Positions 14,255 to 22,145 of a stretch of DNA of 41,063 bases are shown in pieces; the stretch's first letter is position 1, and each line of letters starts with the position of its first letter. Origin of the DNA: JBKHYG01 sp046565595 (lineage in GTDB: Bacteria; Actinomycetota; AC-67); the NCBI GenBank assembly GCA_046565595.1, contig JBKHYG010000014.1, positions 1 to 41,063 on the forward strand, in the 5' to 3' direction. The notes beneath the pieces are model-generated. The model did no database searches and was not told where the DNA came from. It worked only from the letters and a program-made list of their open reading frames with translations. The position numbers and the translations under genes were made by a program.

Positions 14255-17200
14255 ATGGCTGAGCCGTTCGTCCATCTCTCGGTGCGGTCGGCGTTCTCGC
14301 TGAAGGAGGGCGCGATCCTGCCCCAAGCGTTGCCCCATGTCGTTCGCCAAGCAGGGATGGGCGCGGTCGCTATCACCGATCGAGACTCGCTGGCAGGCGC
14401 CGTGCGCTTCACCAAGGCTTGCGCGGAAGCTTCGGTTCAACCTATCTACGGGGTCCGTATCACCACGGCTCGAGACGAGATAGCGGCCGCTGCGGGGGAA
14501 CGCTTCTCGGTCACCGTGTTAGCCCAGGATGAGCGTGGCTATGGCGACATGTGTCGGCTCGTATCAGCCGCGCATGCTCGAGGCGAGCGCGGCGATCCGT
14601 GCGTGACGCTCGCAGATATCGCAGAAGCCTCGCAGCGGTGTTTCGTGCTGCTCGGCCGTGACTCGGATGTCGGTCAACTGTTGGCGCAGAACCGACGAGA
14701 TGAAGCGATGGCCGGACTGCGCGCGCACCTTGAAGGTGTCGGGTTCCCTCGTCTGAGGTTGGCCGTCAGCCATCTGCTCCGAGACGGTGACGATGCGCTG
14801 GCCGCGCGCACCTTGGCTCTATCTGCCGAGACCGGGGTGCGCGCGGTCGCGACCAACGAGGTGCGCGCCGCGACCCGTGCCGACGCGTTCCTGTGCGATG
14901 TGCTGGACGCGGTCCGCAAACTCGTGCCGCTGGCCAAACATCACCGCGAGGACCCGACACGCGAAGCGACGCTCAAATCGCCAGCCGAGATGGCTCGAGC
15001 GTTCTCCGAACGGCCAGACCTGTTGCGTGAGAGCGTCGAGATCGCTGCCCAGTGTGGGTTCACGCTTCCGCTCGGACGCGTCCTGGTGCCGCCCTACCCG
15101 ATCGCTGGACGGCCTCTACCGAAGACGGTGTTGAACTCGATGCTGGCGCGACGCTGTCACGAAGGGTTGGCGCGGCGAGGTATCGAGGTGAAGGGAAGGA
15201 CGAAGGACACCCTGGATCGCGAGTTGGCCATGTGCGCGCGGCTCGGATGGTCCGCCTACTTCCTGGCGGTGGCCGATCTGGTGCAGACGATCCGCGAGAT
15301 GGGGGTGCGTTGCGCGTGTAGAGGCAGCGCTGCAGGAAGCCTCATCTGCTACGCGTTGGCGATCAGCGAGGTCGACCCGATCGAGCAGGACCTGGTGTTC
15401 GAACGCTTCATGAACGAACATCGGACCCATGAGCTCCCCGACATCGATGTGGATGTCGAGAGTGCGCGCCGAGAGGATTGCTATCGAGCCCTGATCGACC
15501 GTTTCCCGCAGGCTCAAGCCGGCTGCCTCGCGATGTACGACACATTCCAAGCGCGTGGCGCGATAAGAGAGGTCGGCAAGGCGCTTGGCCTGCCCGAAGC
15601 CGAACTCGGCCTGATCGCCAAAGCCTTCCCCCATATCCGAGCCTCAGGTATCAACCGTGCCCTGGAACGGCTGCCAGAACTCGCGCAGGCACGGGTGGAT
15701 GGTGACAGGTTGGCGATGCTGTTCGATGTGTGCACCAGGCTGGATGGGTTCCCGCGGCATCTGGCGTTGCATCCCTCGGGTGTGTTGATCAGCCCTCTGG
15801 ATCTATCTGGTCTGACACCGATCGAGCGCAGCGCACAAGGGTTCCCGATGGCCCAACTCGACAAGCACGATGTCGCCGACCTGGGGTTGCTGAAACTCGA
15901 TGTGTTAGGTGTTCGGATGTTGAGCGCGATGACCCACACCGCTCACGAGGTCGAACGCGTCACCGGTCAACGCATAGATCTAGATGCGATAGACCGCGAG
16001 GATCCCGCGACCTTCGAGTTGATCCGCGCTTCGCGGACGCTCGGGTGTTTCCAGATCGAGTCACCCGGTCAACGCGAACTGTTGCAGAAGCTGCAGCCCG
16101 AACGCTGGAAGGATCTGATCATCGAGATCAGCCTGTTCCGGCCAGGGCCGGTGCGAAGCGACATGGTGACGCCCTACCTGATGCGGCGCGCTGGCTTGCA
16201 ACGCGCCTTCTACGCACATCCCGAACTGCGAAGCGCACTCGGCGAGAGCCACGGGATCATCGTCTATCACGAGCAGGTGATGCGCTCGATAAGTGCTGTG
16301 ACCGGCGTGGATCTGGGGTTCGCAGACAAGGTCAGGCGTGCGCTCGAAGATGAGGATGCGTTGCCGCGGATCGAAGCCTGGTTCACGCAGAAGGGACGCG
16401 AACGCGGCTGGCGGGACGCAGAGATATCGGCGGTCTGGCGTGAGGTCGCCTCGTTCGCCTCCTTCGGGTTCTGCAAGGCGCATGCCGCTGCTTTCGCCGT
16501 GCCGACCTACCAATCGGCTTACCTGAAAGCGCATCATCCGGCTGCCTTCTTCGCGGGGATCCTGACGCATGAGCCCGGCATGTACCCGAGGCGAGCGTTG
16601 CTGGATGATGCACGGCAAGAGGGTGTAAAGATCCTGCCGTTGGATGTGACGGTCTCGGATCGGTTCTACACGCTCGAACGCACAGCCGAGGGCGAAGGGG
16701 TACGGATCGGGTTGATGCATGTCGAACAGATCAGCGACGAAGAGATCGACTCGATCCTGACGGCACGCAGGGAACGCCCTTTCGACGGCTTGGTCGACTT
16801 CGCTCGGCGTACCCGCGTCAAGCGTCCCGTGGTCGAAGCCTTGATCCATGCGGGCGCCTTCGATGTGTTCGCGGGTCGCCGAGACCTGCTGTTGGCCGTA
16901 GGCGAACTCTGGGGGAGGAGCCTGCCGCGTCCCGAACCCTCTCAGGGCGAGTTGATGCGGAGCGAACCGGTCGTCGATTGGGGGCTGCGTGAGTACAACG
17001 ATGCCGAGAAGGTTCGAGCCGAACTAGAGGTCCTCGGCATGGATGCGTCCAGGCACCTGATGAGTTTCTACGCGCCGGTGTTGCAGGCGGTGCGCGCGAC
17101 GTACGCCAAGGACCTTCGAAGCTGCAGGAGCGGTGAACGCGTGATGGTTGCGGGCGTGAAGGTCGCCTCGCAGACACCGCAGATCCGTAGCGGCCAGAGG

Positions 17201-17641
17201 ATCATCTTCCTGACGCTGGACGACGGGTTCGGTCTGGTTGATGTGACGGTCTTCGAGAGCGTGCAGGAACACTGCGCATACCCGGCGTTCCATTCGTGGC
17301 TGCAACTGGTGCGAGGCACGGTCCATCGGGTCGGCAGGTCCGGTCTGTCCATCAACGCCGAACGCATCCACGACCTGTCGGTGGTCTCCAAGCAGTTAGC
17401 CGAGGGAACCCTGGAGGTCGAAGCGCTGTGGACCGAAGGCGTGGCCGAGATAGAGGAGAACGAGAGGCAACGCAGGCTCGTCTCGAAAGCGAAACGCGAA
17501 GAACTCAGGGCCGATCTGGCCGCCAGGGGAGAGCGCGCGCCGCGACCGGTGCTGCGATTGCCCCGCAACGGACCAGCAGGCGCCCCGCCGGCGCAGGCTC
17601 CTAGGAAACTGTGGCATCGTTCCGCCGGTAGCGCGGGTTGA
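14255..17641 (+). CDS. dnaE2: Error-prone DNA polymerase III alpha subunit (DnaE2/ImuC type)
   Basis: C-family DNA polymerase of 1128 residues used in damage-induced translesion synthesis. Order: N-terminal PHP domain (about 1-220) with HLSVRSAFSLKEGA and AITDRDSLAG, where metal-ligand histidines of active PHP nucleases are replaced, so proofreading is unlikely; palm with CRGSAAGSL and catalytic aspartates D396/D398 in LPDIDVD; the active-site region KLDVLGVRML; fingers with FRPGPV, YHEQVM, SFGFCKAHAAAFA; and a C-terminal OB fold (VASQTPQIRSGQRIIFLTLDDG). Length about 1100 without the extended tail of replicative DnaE fits DnaE2. ATG at 14255 is preferred (AGGGG 4 nt upstream) over ATG at 14216, which has no ribosome site. 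Under the LexA box; no imuA'/imuB here, but dinB follows. Confidence 0.92.
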   Translation: MAEPFVHLSVRSAFSLKEGAILPQALPHVVRQAGMGAVAITDRDSLAGAVRFTKACAEASVQPIYGVRITTARDEIAAAAGERFSVTVLAQDERGYGDMCRLVSAAHARGERGDPCVTLADIAEASQRCFVLLGRDSDVGQLLAQNRRDEAMAGLRAHLEGVGFPRLRLAVSHLLRDGDDALAARTLALSAETGVRAVATNEVRAATRADAFLCDVLDAVRKLVPLAKHHREDPTREATLKSPAEMARAFSERPDLLRESVEIAAQCGFTLPLGRVLVPPYPIAGRPLPKTVLNSMLARRCHEGLARRGIEVKGRTKDTLDRELAMCARLGWSAYFLAVADLVQTIREMGVRCACRGSAAGSLICYALAISEVDPIEQDLVFERFMNEHRTHELPDIDVDVESARREDCYRALIDRFPQAQAGCLAMYDTFQARGAIREVGKALGLPEAELGLIAKAFPHIRASGINRALERLPELAQARVDGDRLAMLFDVCTRLDGFPRHLALHPSGVLISPLDLSGLTPIERSAQGFPMAQLDKHDVADLGLLKLDVLGVRMLSAMTHTAHEVERVTGQRIDLDAIDREDPATFELIRASRTLGCFQIESPGQRELLQKLQPERWKDLIIEISLFRPGPVRSDMVTPYLMRRAGLQRAFYAHPELRSALGESHGIIVYHEQVMRSISAVTGVDLGFADKVRRALEDEDALPRIEAWFTQKGRERGWRDAEISAVWREVASFASFGFCKAHAAAFAVPTYQSAYLKAHHPAAFFAGILTHEPGMYPRRALLDDARQEGVKILPLDVTVSDRFYTLERTAEGEGVRIGLMHVEQISDEEIDSILTARRERPFDGLVDFARRTRVKRPVVEALIHAGAFDVFAGRRDLLLAVGELWGRSLPRPEPSQGELMRSEPVVDWGLREYNDAEKVRAELEVLGMDASRHLMSFYAPVLQAVRATYAKDLRSCRSGERVMVAGVKVASQTPQIRSGQRIIFLTLDDGFGLVDVTVFESVQEHCAYPAFHSWLQLVRGTVHRVGRSGLSINAERIHDLSVVSKQLAEGTLEVEALWTEGVAEIEENERQRRLVSKAKREELRADLAARGERAPRPVLRLPRNGPAGAPPAQAPRKLWHRSAGSAG

Positions 17642-17690
17642 GACTAAGAGGGATGATGCAACTCACTTCCGACGAGGAGCCCCCGGCCTG

Positions 17691-18962
17691 ATGGAAACGC
17701 CCAGCGAACCGATCCTCCATGTCGACATGGACGCCTTCTACGCGTCGGTCGAGCAACGCGAGGATCCGACGCTGGCGGGCAAGCCGCTCGCGGTAGGCGG
17801 GACCGGTCCACGCAGCGTCGTCGCCAGTTGCTCGTACGAAGCGCGCGAGTATGGAGTTCGCAGCGCGATGCCGATGATGCGCGCCCGCCGTATGTGTCCC
17901 GAACTGGTGATCGTGAGTCCCGACTTCGGAAAGTACGGGCCAGAATCCGCTGCGATCCGCCGGATCTTCGAGTCCTTCACCCCACATGTCGAGATGCTGT
18001 CGTTGGATGAGGCGTTCCTGGATGTATCCGGCGCGGTGAGGCTGTTCGGCGACCCCGTCCAGATCGGCGAGAGGATCCGTGAGCGCATAAGGACCGAACG
18101 CAACCTGATCGCGAGCGTGGGTGTCGCTGCCAACAAGAGCATCGCCAAACTCGCCAGCGTTGCTGCCAAGCCGGACGGACTCGTGCATGTTCCAGCCGAG
18201 CAGACCCAAGGGTTCCTGGACCCGCTACCGGTGAGCGCGCTCTGGGGCGTGGGAGAGCAGACCGCCATCAGCCTCGACCGGTTAGGGGTCCGAACCATCG
18301 AGGAACTGCGCAGGTTGCCCGATGCGGTACTGGATCGCGCTTTCGGGCCGGCCAGCGCCCAACATCTGTGGCATGCGGCCCGAGGCATCGACGAACGCCC
18401 GGTCGTGGTGCACGAGGCTCCCAAACAGGTGAGCGCAGAGGAGACCTTCGAGAGGGACATCGACTCTCGCCAACAGGTGCGCAAGGTGCTGTTGGCGCTC
18501 TCGGATCGGGTAGCTAGCCGGATGAGGGAACAAGGCGCAGCAGCCAAGACGGTGACCCTGAAGGTGCGTTTCAACGACTTCCGCACCATCACTCGAAGCA
18601 AGACGATCGCCACCCACACCGATGCCGCCGCGAAGCTCTACGGTGTCGCTGGCGATCTGTACGACGCGCTCGGTCTGCATAGGCCACGGATCAGGCTGCT
18701 CGGGATATCAGCCAGCGGACTCAGTTGGGAAGGAGTCAACGAACAACTGCGTCTGGACGAACGACCAGACCCCTGGCGGGCCGCCGAAGCGGCCGTGGAT
18801 CGGGTCCGGGGTCGTTACGGACGCGATGCGGTCGACAGGGCTGCGGTGGCCAAGCCGCGACCACCAGCCCGCAGGCAACCGCCTCCGTTGCCCGAACCCC
18901 GCGGTCCTCTTAGACCGGGTACCGTGGAACGACTCAAGCCCAAGAGGGAGGAAGGCACATGA
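17691..18962 (+). CDS. dinB: DNA polymerase IV (Y family)
   Basis: Translesion polymerase of 423 residues. HVDMDAFYASVEQ carries the first catalytic aspartate (D12) and LSLDEAFLDVSG holds D106-E107, so unlike ImuB it is catalytically complete. Other family parts: YEAREYGVRSAMP, SVGVAANKSIAKLASVAAKPDG, the helix-hairpin-helix LWGVGEQTAISLDRLGVRTI, and the little-finger region from about 235. EQLRLDE near residue 355 resembles a beta-clamp-binding motif, and the last 60 residues are a Pro/Arg-rich tail. It starts 49 bp after dnaE2 in the same SOS operon, so it may supply the role ImuB plays elsewhere (inference). Its TGA overlaps the next ATG (ATGA). Confidence 0.95.
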   Translation: METPSEPILHVDMDAFYASVEQREDPTLAGKPLAVGGTGPRSVVASCSYEAREYGVRSAMPMMRARRMCPELVIVSPDFGKYGPESAAIRRIFESFTPHVEMLSLDEAFLDVSGAVRLFGDPVQIGERIRERIRTERNLIASVGVAANKSIAKLASVAAKPDGLVHVPAEQTQGFLDPLPVSALWGVGEQTAISLDRLGVRTIEELRRLPDAVLDRAFGPASAQHLWHAARGIDERPVVVHEAPKQVSAEETFERDIDSRQQVRKVLLALSDRVASRMREQGAAAKTVTLKVRFNDFRTITRSKTIATHTDAAAKLYGVAGDLYDALGLHRPRIRLLGISASGLSWEGVNEQLRLDERPDPWRAAEAAVDRVRGRYGRDAVDRAAVAKPRPPARRQPPPLPEPRGPLRPGTVERLKPKREEGT

Positions 18963-19738
18963 GCGAGGTCCTCGTAGACATCCACGAGTCGGTTGCGACC
19001 GTGACGCTCGATCGACCAGAGGTAAAGAACGCGATCAACTGGGCGATGGTGGATGCTCTGACCGATGCGGGACGCAGACTCGCCCGCGACCCAGATGTGC
19101 GCGCGGTTGTGATCACCGGTGCCGACGGTGTGTTCTGCAGCGGGATCGATGTGACCACCTTCGCCGGTGAAGGCGGAGAGTTCGAGCCGGTCTTCGCTCA
19201 GGTCGCGCGATTCCAGCGCGCCTTCGATGTGTTCGAGGAACTCGGGTGCCCGGTGATCGCCGCAGTCGAGAAGTACTGCTACGGCGCGGGGTTCCAACTC
19301 GCCATCGCATGCGATCTGAGGGTCATCGCCGACGGAGCGCAACTGAGCGTCATGGAGACGAAGTGGGGCATCATCCCCGACCTCGGGGCCACCACCAGGC
19401 TCCCGCGCCTCATCGGTCTCAGCCGCGCCAAGGACCTTGCCATGACCGCCAGGATCATCGACGCCGATGAGGCCGACCACCTGGGGCTAGCTGATCGCCG
19501 CACCCCTGAGGGTGGCGCCTTGAAGACAGCGACTGAGCTTGCCCGGGAACTGGCCGCGGGTCCTCCACTTGCGATAGGGGGCATCAAGAGGCTGATGAAC
19601 TCCTCCTTCGATTCGACGGTGCGGCAGGGACTCGAGCGTGAACAAGCCGTCCAGCGAAGGGTGCTGGCCTCTAGGGATTTCACCGAGGCCGTCGCGGCAC
19701 GCTTCGAGAAGAGGAAACCCCGATATGAGGGGAAGTGA
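18959..19738 (+). CDS. Crotonase (enoyl-CoA hydratase/isomerase) family protein
   Basis: 259-residue acyl-CoA-binding enzyme of the crotonase fold: ATVTLDRPEVKNAIN, the oxyanion loop CSGIDVTTF, VEKYCYGAGFQLAIACDLRV and METKWGIIPDLGATTRLPRLIG. Compared with rat enoyl-CoA hydratase, the first catalytic Glu (GGGCEL) is Gln here, while the second Glu (in MET) is kept; the Asp eight residues later matches dienoyl-CoA isomerase D204. Simple hydration is therefore doubtful, and isomerase or other crotonase chemistry is possible. Its ATG overlaps the dinB stop (ATGA), so it is translationally coupled to an SOS operon, which is unexpected. A terminator follows. Confidence 0.88.
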   Translation: MSEVLVDIHESVATVTLDRPEVKNAINWAMVDALTDAGRRLARDPDVRAVVITGADGVFCSGIDVTTFAGEGGEFEPVFAQVARFQRAFDVFEELGCPVIAAVEKYCYGAGFQLAIACDLRVIADGAQLSVMETKWGIIPDLGATTRLPRLIGLSRAKDLAMTARIIDADEADHLGLADRRTPEGGALKTATELARELAAGPPLAIGGIKRLMNSSFDSTVRQGLEREQAVQRRVLASRDFTEAVAARFEKRKPRYEGK

Positions 19739-19751
19739 GTAGGTCCAACCG

Positions 19752-19780
19752 TGGACGCCGGACAGGCGTCTTTGTATCAT
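19752..19780 (+). promoter_or_regulatory. Leaderless promoter of the DUF3040 gene
   Basis: TGGACG (19752-19757), 17-bp spacer, TATCAT (19775-19780). The predicted transcription start (about 7 nt on) coincides with the ATG at 19788; no Shine-Dalgarno precedes it. Confidence 0.55.
19754..19775 (+). terminator. Hairpin terminator of the SOS operon
   Basis: GACGCC (19754-19759), loop GGACA, GGCGTC (19765-19770), then TTTGT. Placed 15 bp after the crotonase stop, it separates the SOS operon from the DUF3040 gene and overlaps that gene's promoter. Confidence 0.7.
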
Positions 19781-19787
19781 CGACACG

Positions 19788-20189
19788 ATGCCCCTGAGCG
19801 AACACGAACAGCGCATCCTCGACGAGATCGCCAAGCGGCTCGCCGAGGATGACCCGCGCTTCGCTGAGTCCGTGCGAACGGTCACGCCCAGATCCCATGC
19901 GCTTCGGCGGCTCCGCTTGGCAGCGGTGGGTCTGGTGGCAGGGCTCGCGATCTTCATCACCGGGCTATTCGTCGGTCTCGAGAACAACCCGCTGACGGTC
20001 GTGCTCGGATTCGCAGGCTTCCTGGTGATGCTCGGCAGTTTCATGGTGGGGGTCAAGGCTTCCAGATCGCTCGGCAATGCGGTCGCTACCGATCTGCGTC
20101 AGAAGCGCAAGGGCCAAGGCCCCAAGAAGAGCATGCGCGAGCGACTCGACGAGCGATGGCAGCGGCGCATGGACGGAGAGGATCGATGA
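19788..20189 (+). CDS. DUF3040 membrane protein
   Basis: 133 residues. N-terminal MPLSEHEQRILDEIAKRLAEDDPRFAESV is the hallmark of the actinobacterial DUF3040 family (quoted here for its first residues MPLSEHEQ and EDDPRF). Two adjacent hydrophobic helices follow (about residues 48-66 and 70-92, LAAVGLVAGLAIFITGLFVG and VVLGFAGFLVMLGSFMVGV), then a basic C-terminal tail rich in Lys/Arg. Likely a two-helix inner-membrane protein with both ends in the cytoplasm. Function unknown; the family often lies near mraZ in actinobacteria. Leaderless start as noted for its promoter. It ends 112 bp before the MerR gene, a gap where I see only a weak ribosome site. Confidence 0.88.
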   Translation: MPLSEHEQRILDEIAKRLAEDDPRFAESVRTVTPRSHALRRLRLAAVGLVAGLAIFITGLFVGLENNPLTVVLGFAGFLVMLGSFMVGVKASRSLGNAVATDLRQKRKGQGPKKSMRERLDERWQRRMDGEDR

Positions 20190-20301
20190 GCCGCGCAGGA
20201 CCGGACGAAGGCCGTCTTGCGCGCGAGGGAACGAATCGGTAGAAACGGCTCCACCCTCCCCAAGGTTCAGCCCGTCCATCTTCGTCACCCGGAGTCCGTA
20301 G

Positions 20302-20811
20302 TTGTCACAGTCCGCACCTTGCCCTGAGGGATTCAGTTCCTCCGACGCATGTCGATTGACAGGGTGCACCAACAACCAGTTGCGTTATTGGGACCGTATC
20401 GGGCTGGTGAAACCCTCGATCCGCGGGACGGCGGGCAAGGCCGGCGTCCGCCGCTGTTACGCCTTCACCGACCTGGTCGTGATGCGGTCGATCAAGTGCC
20501 TGGTCGACGAGGGAGTGAGCCTTCAGAAGATCCGTCGAGCCTTCGAGCAGTTGAAGAAGTACGGGCTAGAGGACGAACTGGGTCGAGGCCTGAAGGCCCA
20601 CGGCGACATGTTGCTGATCGGGGACCCAGAGCATGGGGTGGTCATGGACACCTTGAGGCAGGGCCAACTGGTCTTCTTCGAGGTCGTCGAGCATGTCGCA
20701 GAAGAGGTCCCCGACAACCTGGTGGACTTCGCCAAGGATCGCGAAACGCTGCATCGGGCCATCCGCTCAGCCGAGCGCGATCTGTTGCCGAAGCGCCGAA
20801 GCGCCCGCTGA
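20302..20811 (+). CDS. MerR-family transcriptional regulator
   Basis: 169 residues. N-terminal winged helix-turn-helix: SSSDACRLTGCTNNQLRYWDRIGLVKPS, with the typical RYWDRIGL recognition segment, the wing GVRRCYAFTDLVVMRSIKCLVDEGVSLQKIRRAFEQL, and then a C-terminal region (about 90-169) of helices that lacks the cysteine clusters of metal sensors, so the ligand is not a simple metal. TTG start has GGAG (20291-20294) 7 nt upstream. Its target is unknown; closest genes are DUF3040, the HNH endonuclease and the dcw cluster. Confidence 0.88.
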   Translation: MSQSAPCPEGFSSSDACRLTGCTNNQLRYWDRIGLVKPSIRGTAGKAGVRRCYAFTDLVVMRSIKCLVDEGVSLQKIRRAFEQLKKYGLEDELGRGLKAHGDMLLIGDPEHGVVMDTLRQGQLVFFEVVEHVAEEVPDNLVDFAKDRETLHRAIRSAERDLLPKRRSAR

Positions 20812-20878
20812 GGGTCCTGAGTTCGGCATACCGCCTAGACACCGGCATATACTCCCGCCAACCCACGGAGGGTCCTCG

Positions 20879-21409
20879 ATGGCGAGAGCTCTGGTGCTCA
20901 ATTCGACCGATGAGCCGCTATGTGTGGTCAGCACAAGGCGGGCGGTCGTCCTCGTCCTCAAACACAAGGCTGATCTGGTCGAGGGCGGGTCGGGGGCCAT
21001 CCACAGCGAACGGCTGACCGTCGCTGTCCCTAGCGTGATCCGGCTCAAGCACTATGTCCGGGTGCCCTACAGGGCGAGGGCCTCGCTCAGCCGCAAGGGT
21101 GTCTTCGTCCGAGACGACCACCGGTGCCAGTACTGCGGAGCGGCGGCCCAGAACATCGACCATGTGGTCCCCAGGAGCCGAGGCGGGAAACATGTCTGGG
21201 AGAATGTCGTGGCCGCGTGTATCCCTTGTAACACGCGCAAGGAAGCTCGTCTGCCGCGTGAAGCCGGCATGAGACTGAGGCGAAAGCCCGTTGCGCCGAA
21301 GGAACGGGTGTGGCTGATCGTGGCGGTCGGAGCGATCGATCCGGTCTGGGAGCCGTACATCGCCCCCATCGCCGGGCCGAAGGCCGCTCTCGCGGCCGGC
21401 CAAGCCTGA
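20879..21409 (+). CDS. HNH endonuclease
   Basis: 176 residues. An N-terminal region (ALVLNSTDEPLCVVSTRRAVVLVLKHKADL) is followed by an HNH nuclease domain with zinc-site pairs CQYC and CIPCN and the catalytic stretch NIDHVVPRSRGGKHVWENVVAAC. This architecture is the widespread chromosomal actinobacterial HNH protein, usually a housekeeping gene rather than part of a mobile element. ATG at 20879 has GGAGGG 6 nt upstream, and a TATACT -10 lies at 20848-20853. DNA target and role unknown. A hairpin follows before mraZ. Confidence 0.9.
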   Translation: MARALVLNSTDEPLCVVSTRRAVVLVLKHKADLVEGGSGAIHSERLTVAVPSVIRLKHYVRVPYRARASLSRKGVFVRDDHRCQYCGAAAQNIDHVVPRSRGGKHVWENVVAACIPCNTRKEARLPREAGMRLRRKPVAPKERVWLIVAVGAIDPVWEPYIAPIAGPKAALAAGQA

Positions 21410-21416
21410 CCCTGCG

Positions 21417-21434
21417 GACCCTGTGACCAGGGTC
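21417..21434 (+). terminator. Hairpin between HNH gene and mraZ
   Basis: GACCCTG (21417-21423), loop TGAC, CAGGGTC (21428-21434): a perfect 7-bp GC-rich stem, 8 nt after the HNH stop, without a T run, as is common for actinobacterial terminators. It insulates the dcw promoter. Confidence 0.55.
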
Positions 21435-21468
21435 TAGATCTCCTCTCGAAGATGTCCCACCCTCATGC

Positions 21469-21497
21469 TTGACGAGCGTGGGGGAAAGTGGCACACT
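21469..21497 (+). promoter_or_regulatory. mraZ/dcw promoter
   Basis: TTGACG (21469-21474), 17-bp spacer, CACACT (21492-21497). The start would be near 21504, giving a leader of about 47 nt ending in AGAGGGGGAAG before the GTG of mraZ. The TGG repeat array covers the spacer, the -10 and the leader. Confidence 0.55.
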
Positions 21498-21523
21498 GTG
21501 GCTCCTCGTGGGGAACACGGGGG
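21479..21523 (+). promoter_or_regulatory. Probable MraZ-binding repeat array
   Basis: TGG occurs at 21479, 21489, 21499 and 21509, exactly every 10 bp, followed by GGG at 21519. The first and fourth repeats are TGGGG. MraZ of E. coli binds TGGGN repeats with 5-nt spacers (10-bp period) upstream of its own gene, so this is a fitting autoregulatory site. Confidence 0.6.
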
Positions 21524-21550
21524 CATGGGGGAGTCAGAGAGGGGGAAGCA

Positions 21551-21979
21551 GTGTTCCTGGGGGAAGTCCGGCACTCACTCGACGAGAAGGGTCGAGTCAC
21601 GCTGCCGTCTACCTCGAGGAGTCACTTCGCAGGGGGATGCGTGGTCACCCGTGGCCGCGACGGATGCCTCTGGGTCTTCCCGAACAGCGAGTGGGAACGG
21701 GTCGCCGAATCCTTCCGCTCCCTATCCACCGCGCAGCGTGAGGTCCGGAATGCTCGCCGCTTCTTCTTGGGTAGCGCGAGCGAGGAGACCCCCGATGGGC
21801 AGGGTCGCATCCGGATCCCTTCCCCGTTGCGCACCTACGCGAACCTGTCCAAGGAGGTCGTCATCTCTGGCGAGGCCGATCGCCTGGAGATCTGGGATGC
21901 GGCTACCTGGGACGGGATGCAGGACGAACTGAGCGCCTCGATCGAGACGCTCTCTGAAACGACGGGACTCCCGATCTAA
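21551..21979 (+). CDS. mraZ: Transcriptional regulator MraZ
   Basis: 142-residue DNA-binding protein with two SpoVT-AbrB-like halves, each with the D-x-x-G-R signature: SLDEKGRVTLPS near the start and PDGQGRIRIPSPLR in the second half. It forms ring-shaped oligomers that repress the dcw promoter. GTG at 21551 is chosen because the product then begins VFLGEVRHSLDEKGR at normal family length (about 143) and follows AGAGGGGGAAG; the frame is open further upstream but over the promoter. First gene of the dcw cluster. Confidence 0.95.
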   Translation: MFLGEVRHSLDEKGRVTLPSTSRSHFAGGCVVTRGRDGCLWVFPNSEWERVAESFRSLSTAQREVRNARRFFLGSASEETPDGQGRIRIPSPLRTYANLSKEVVISGEADRLEIWDAATWDGMQDELSASIETLSETTGLPI

Positions 21980-21999
21980 AGGCAACCCTGGGGGATCAG

Positions 22000-22140
22000 A
22001 TGGAAAAGAAGGCCGCGATCGAACGAACGCCAGCGGTGCGCGAGCTCCGTGAGAGCGTCTTACTACTCATCCTGGCGGCAGCCAGCGTCGGAACCTACAT
22101 CGCCGTGGGCATCGTCGCCGTCCGCCTCTTCGCACGCTGA
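22000..22140 (+). CDS. Small single-pass membrane protein between mraZ and rsmH
   Basis: 46 residues from ATG at 22000 to TGA at 22140, filling the gap between mraZ and rsmH and ending 5 bp before the rsmH GTG. Composition: a charged N-terminus (MEKKAAIERT, then VRELRES), one long hydrophobic helix (about residues 20-42, LLLILAAASVGTYIAVGIVA), and a short basic end RLFAR. GGGGGATCAG before the ATG provides a ribosome site. Small size explains why it would be missed. No family recognised; position and topology suggest a division-membrane accessory peptide (inference). FtsL is separately present downstream, so this is not ftsL. Confidence 0.7.
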   Translation: MEKKAAIERTPAVRELRESVLLLILAAASVGTYIAVGIVAVRLFAR

Positions 22141-22145
22141 GACAT

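Noticed and set aside
20879..21409. HNH gene as a homing endonuclease or mobile element
   Set aside because: No intron, inverted repeats or target duplication; architecture is that of the common chromosomal actinobacterial protein.
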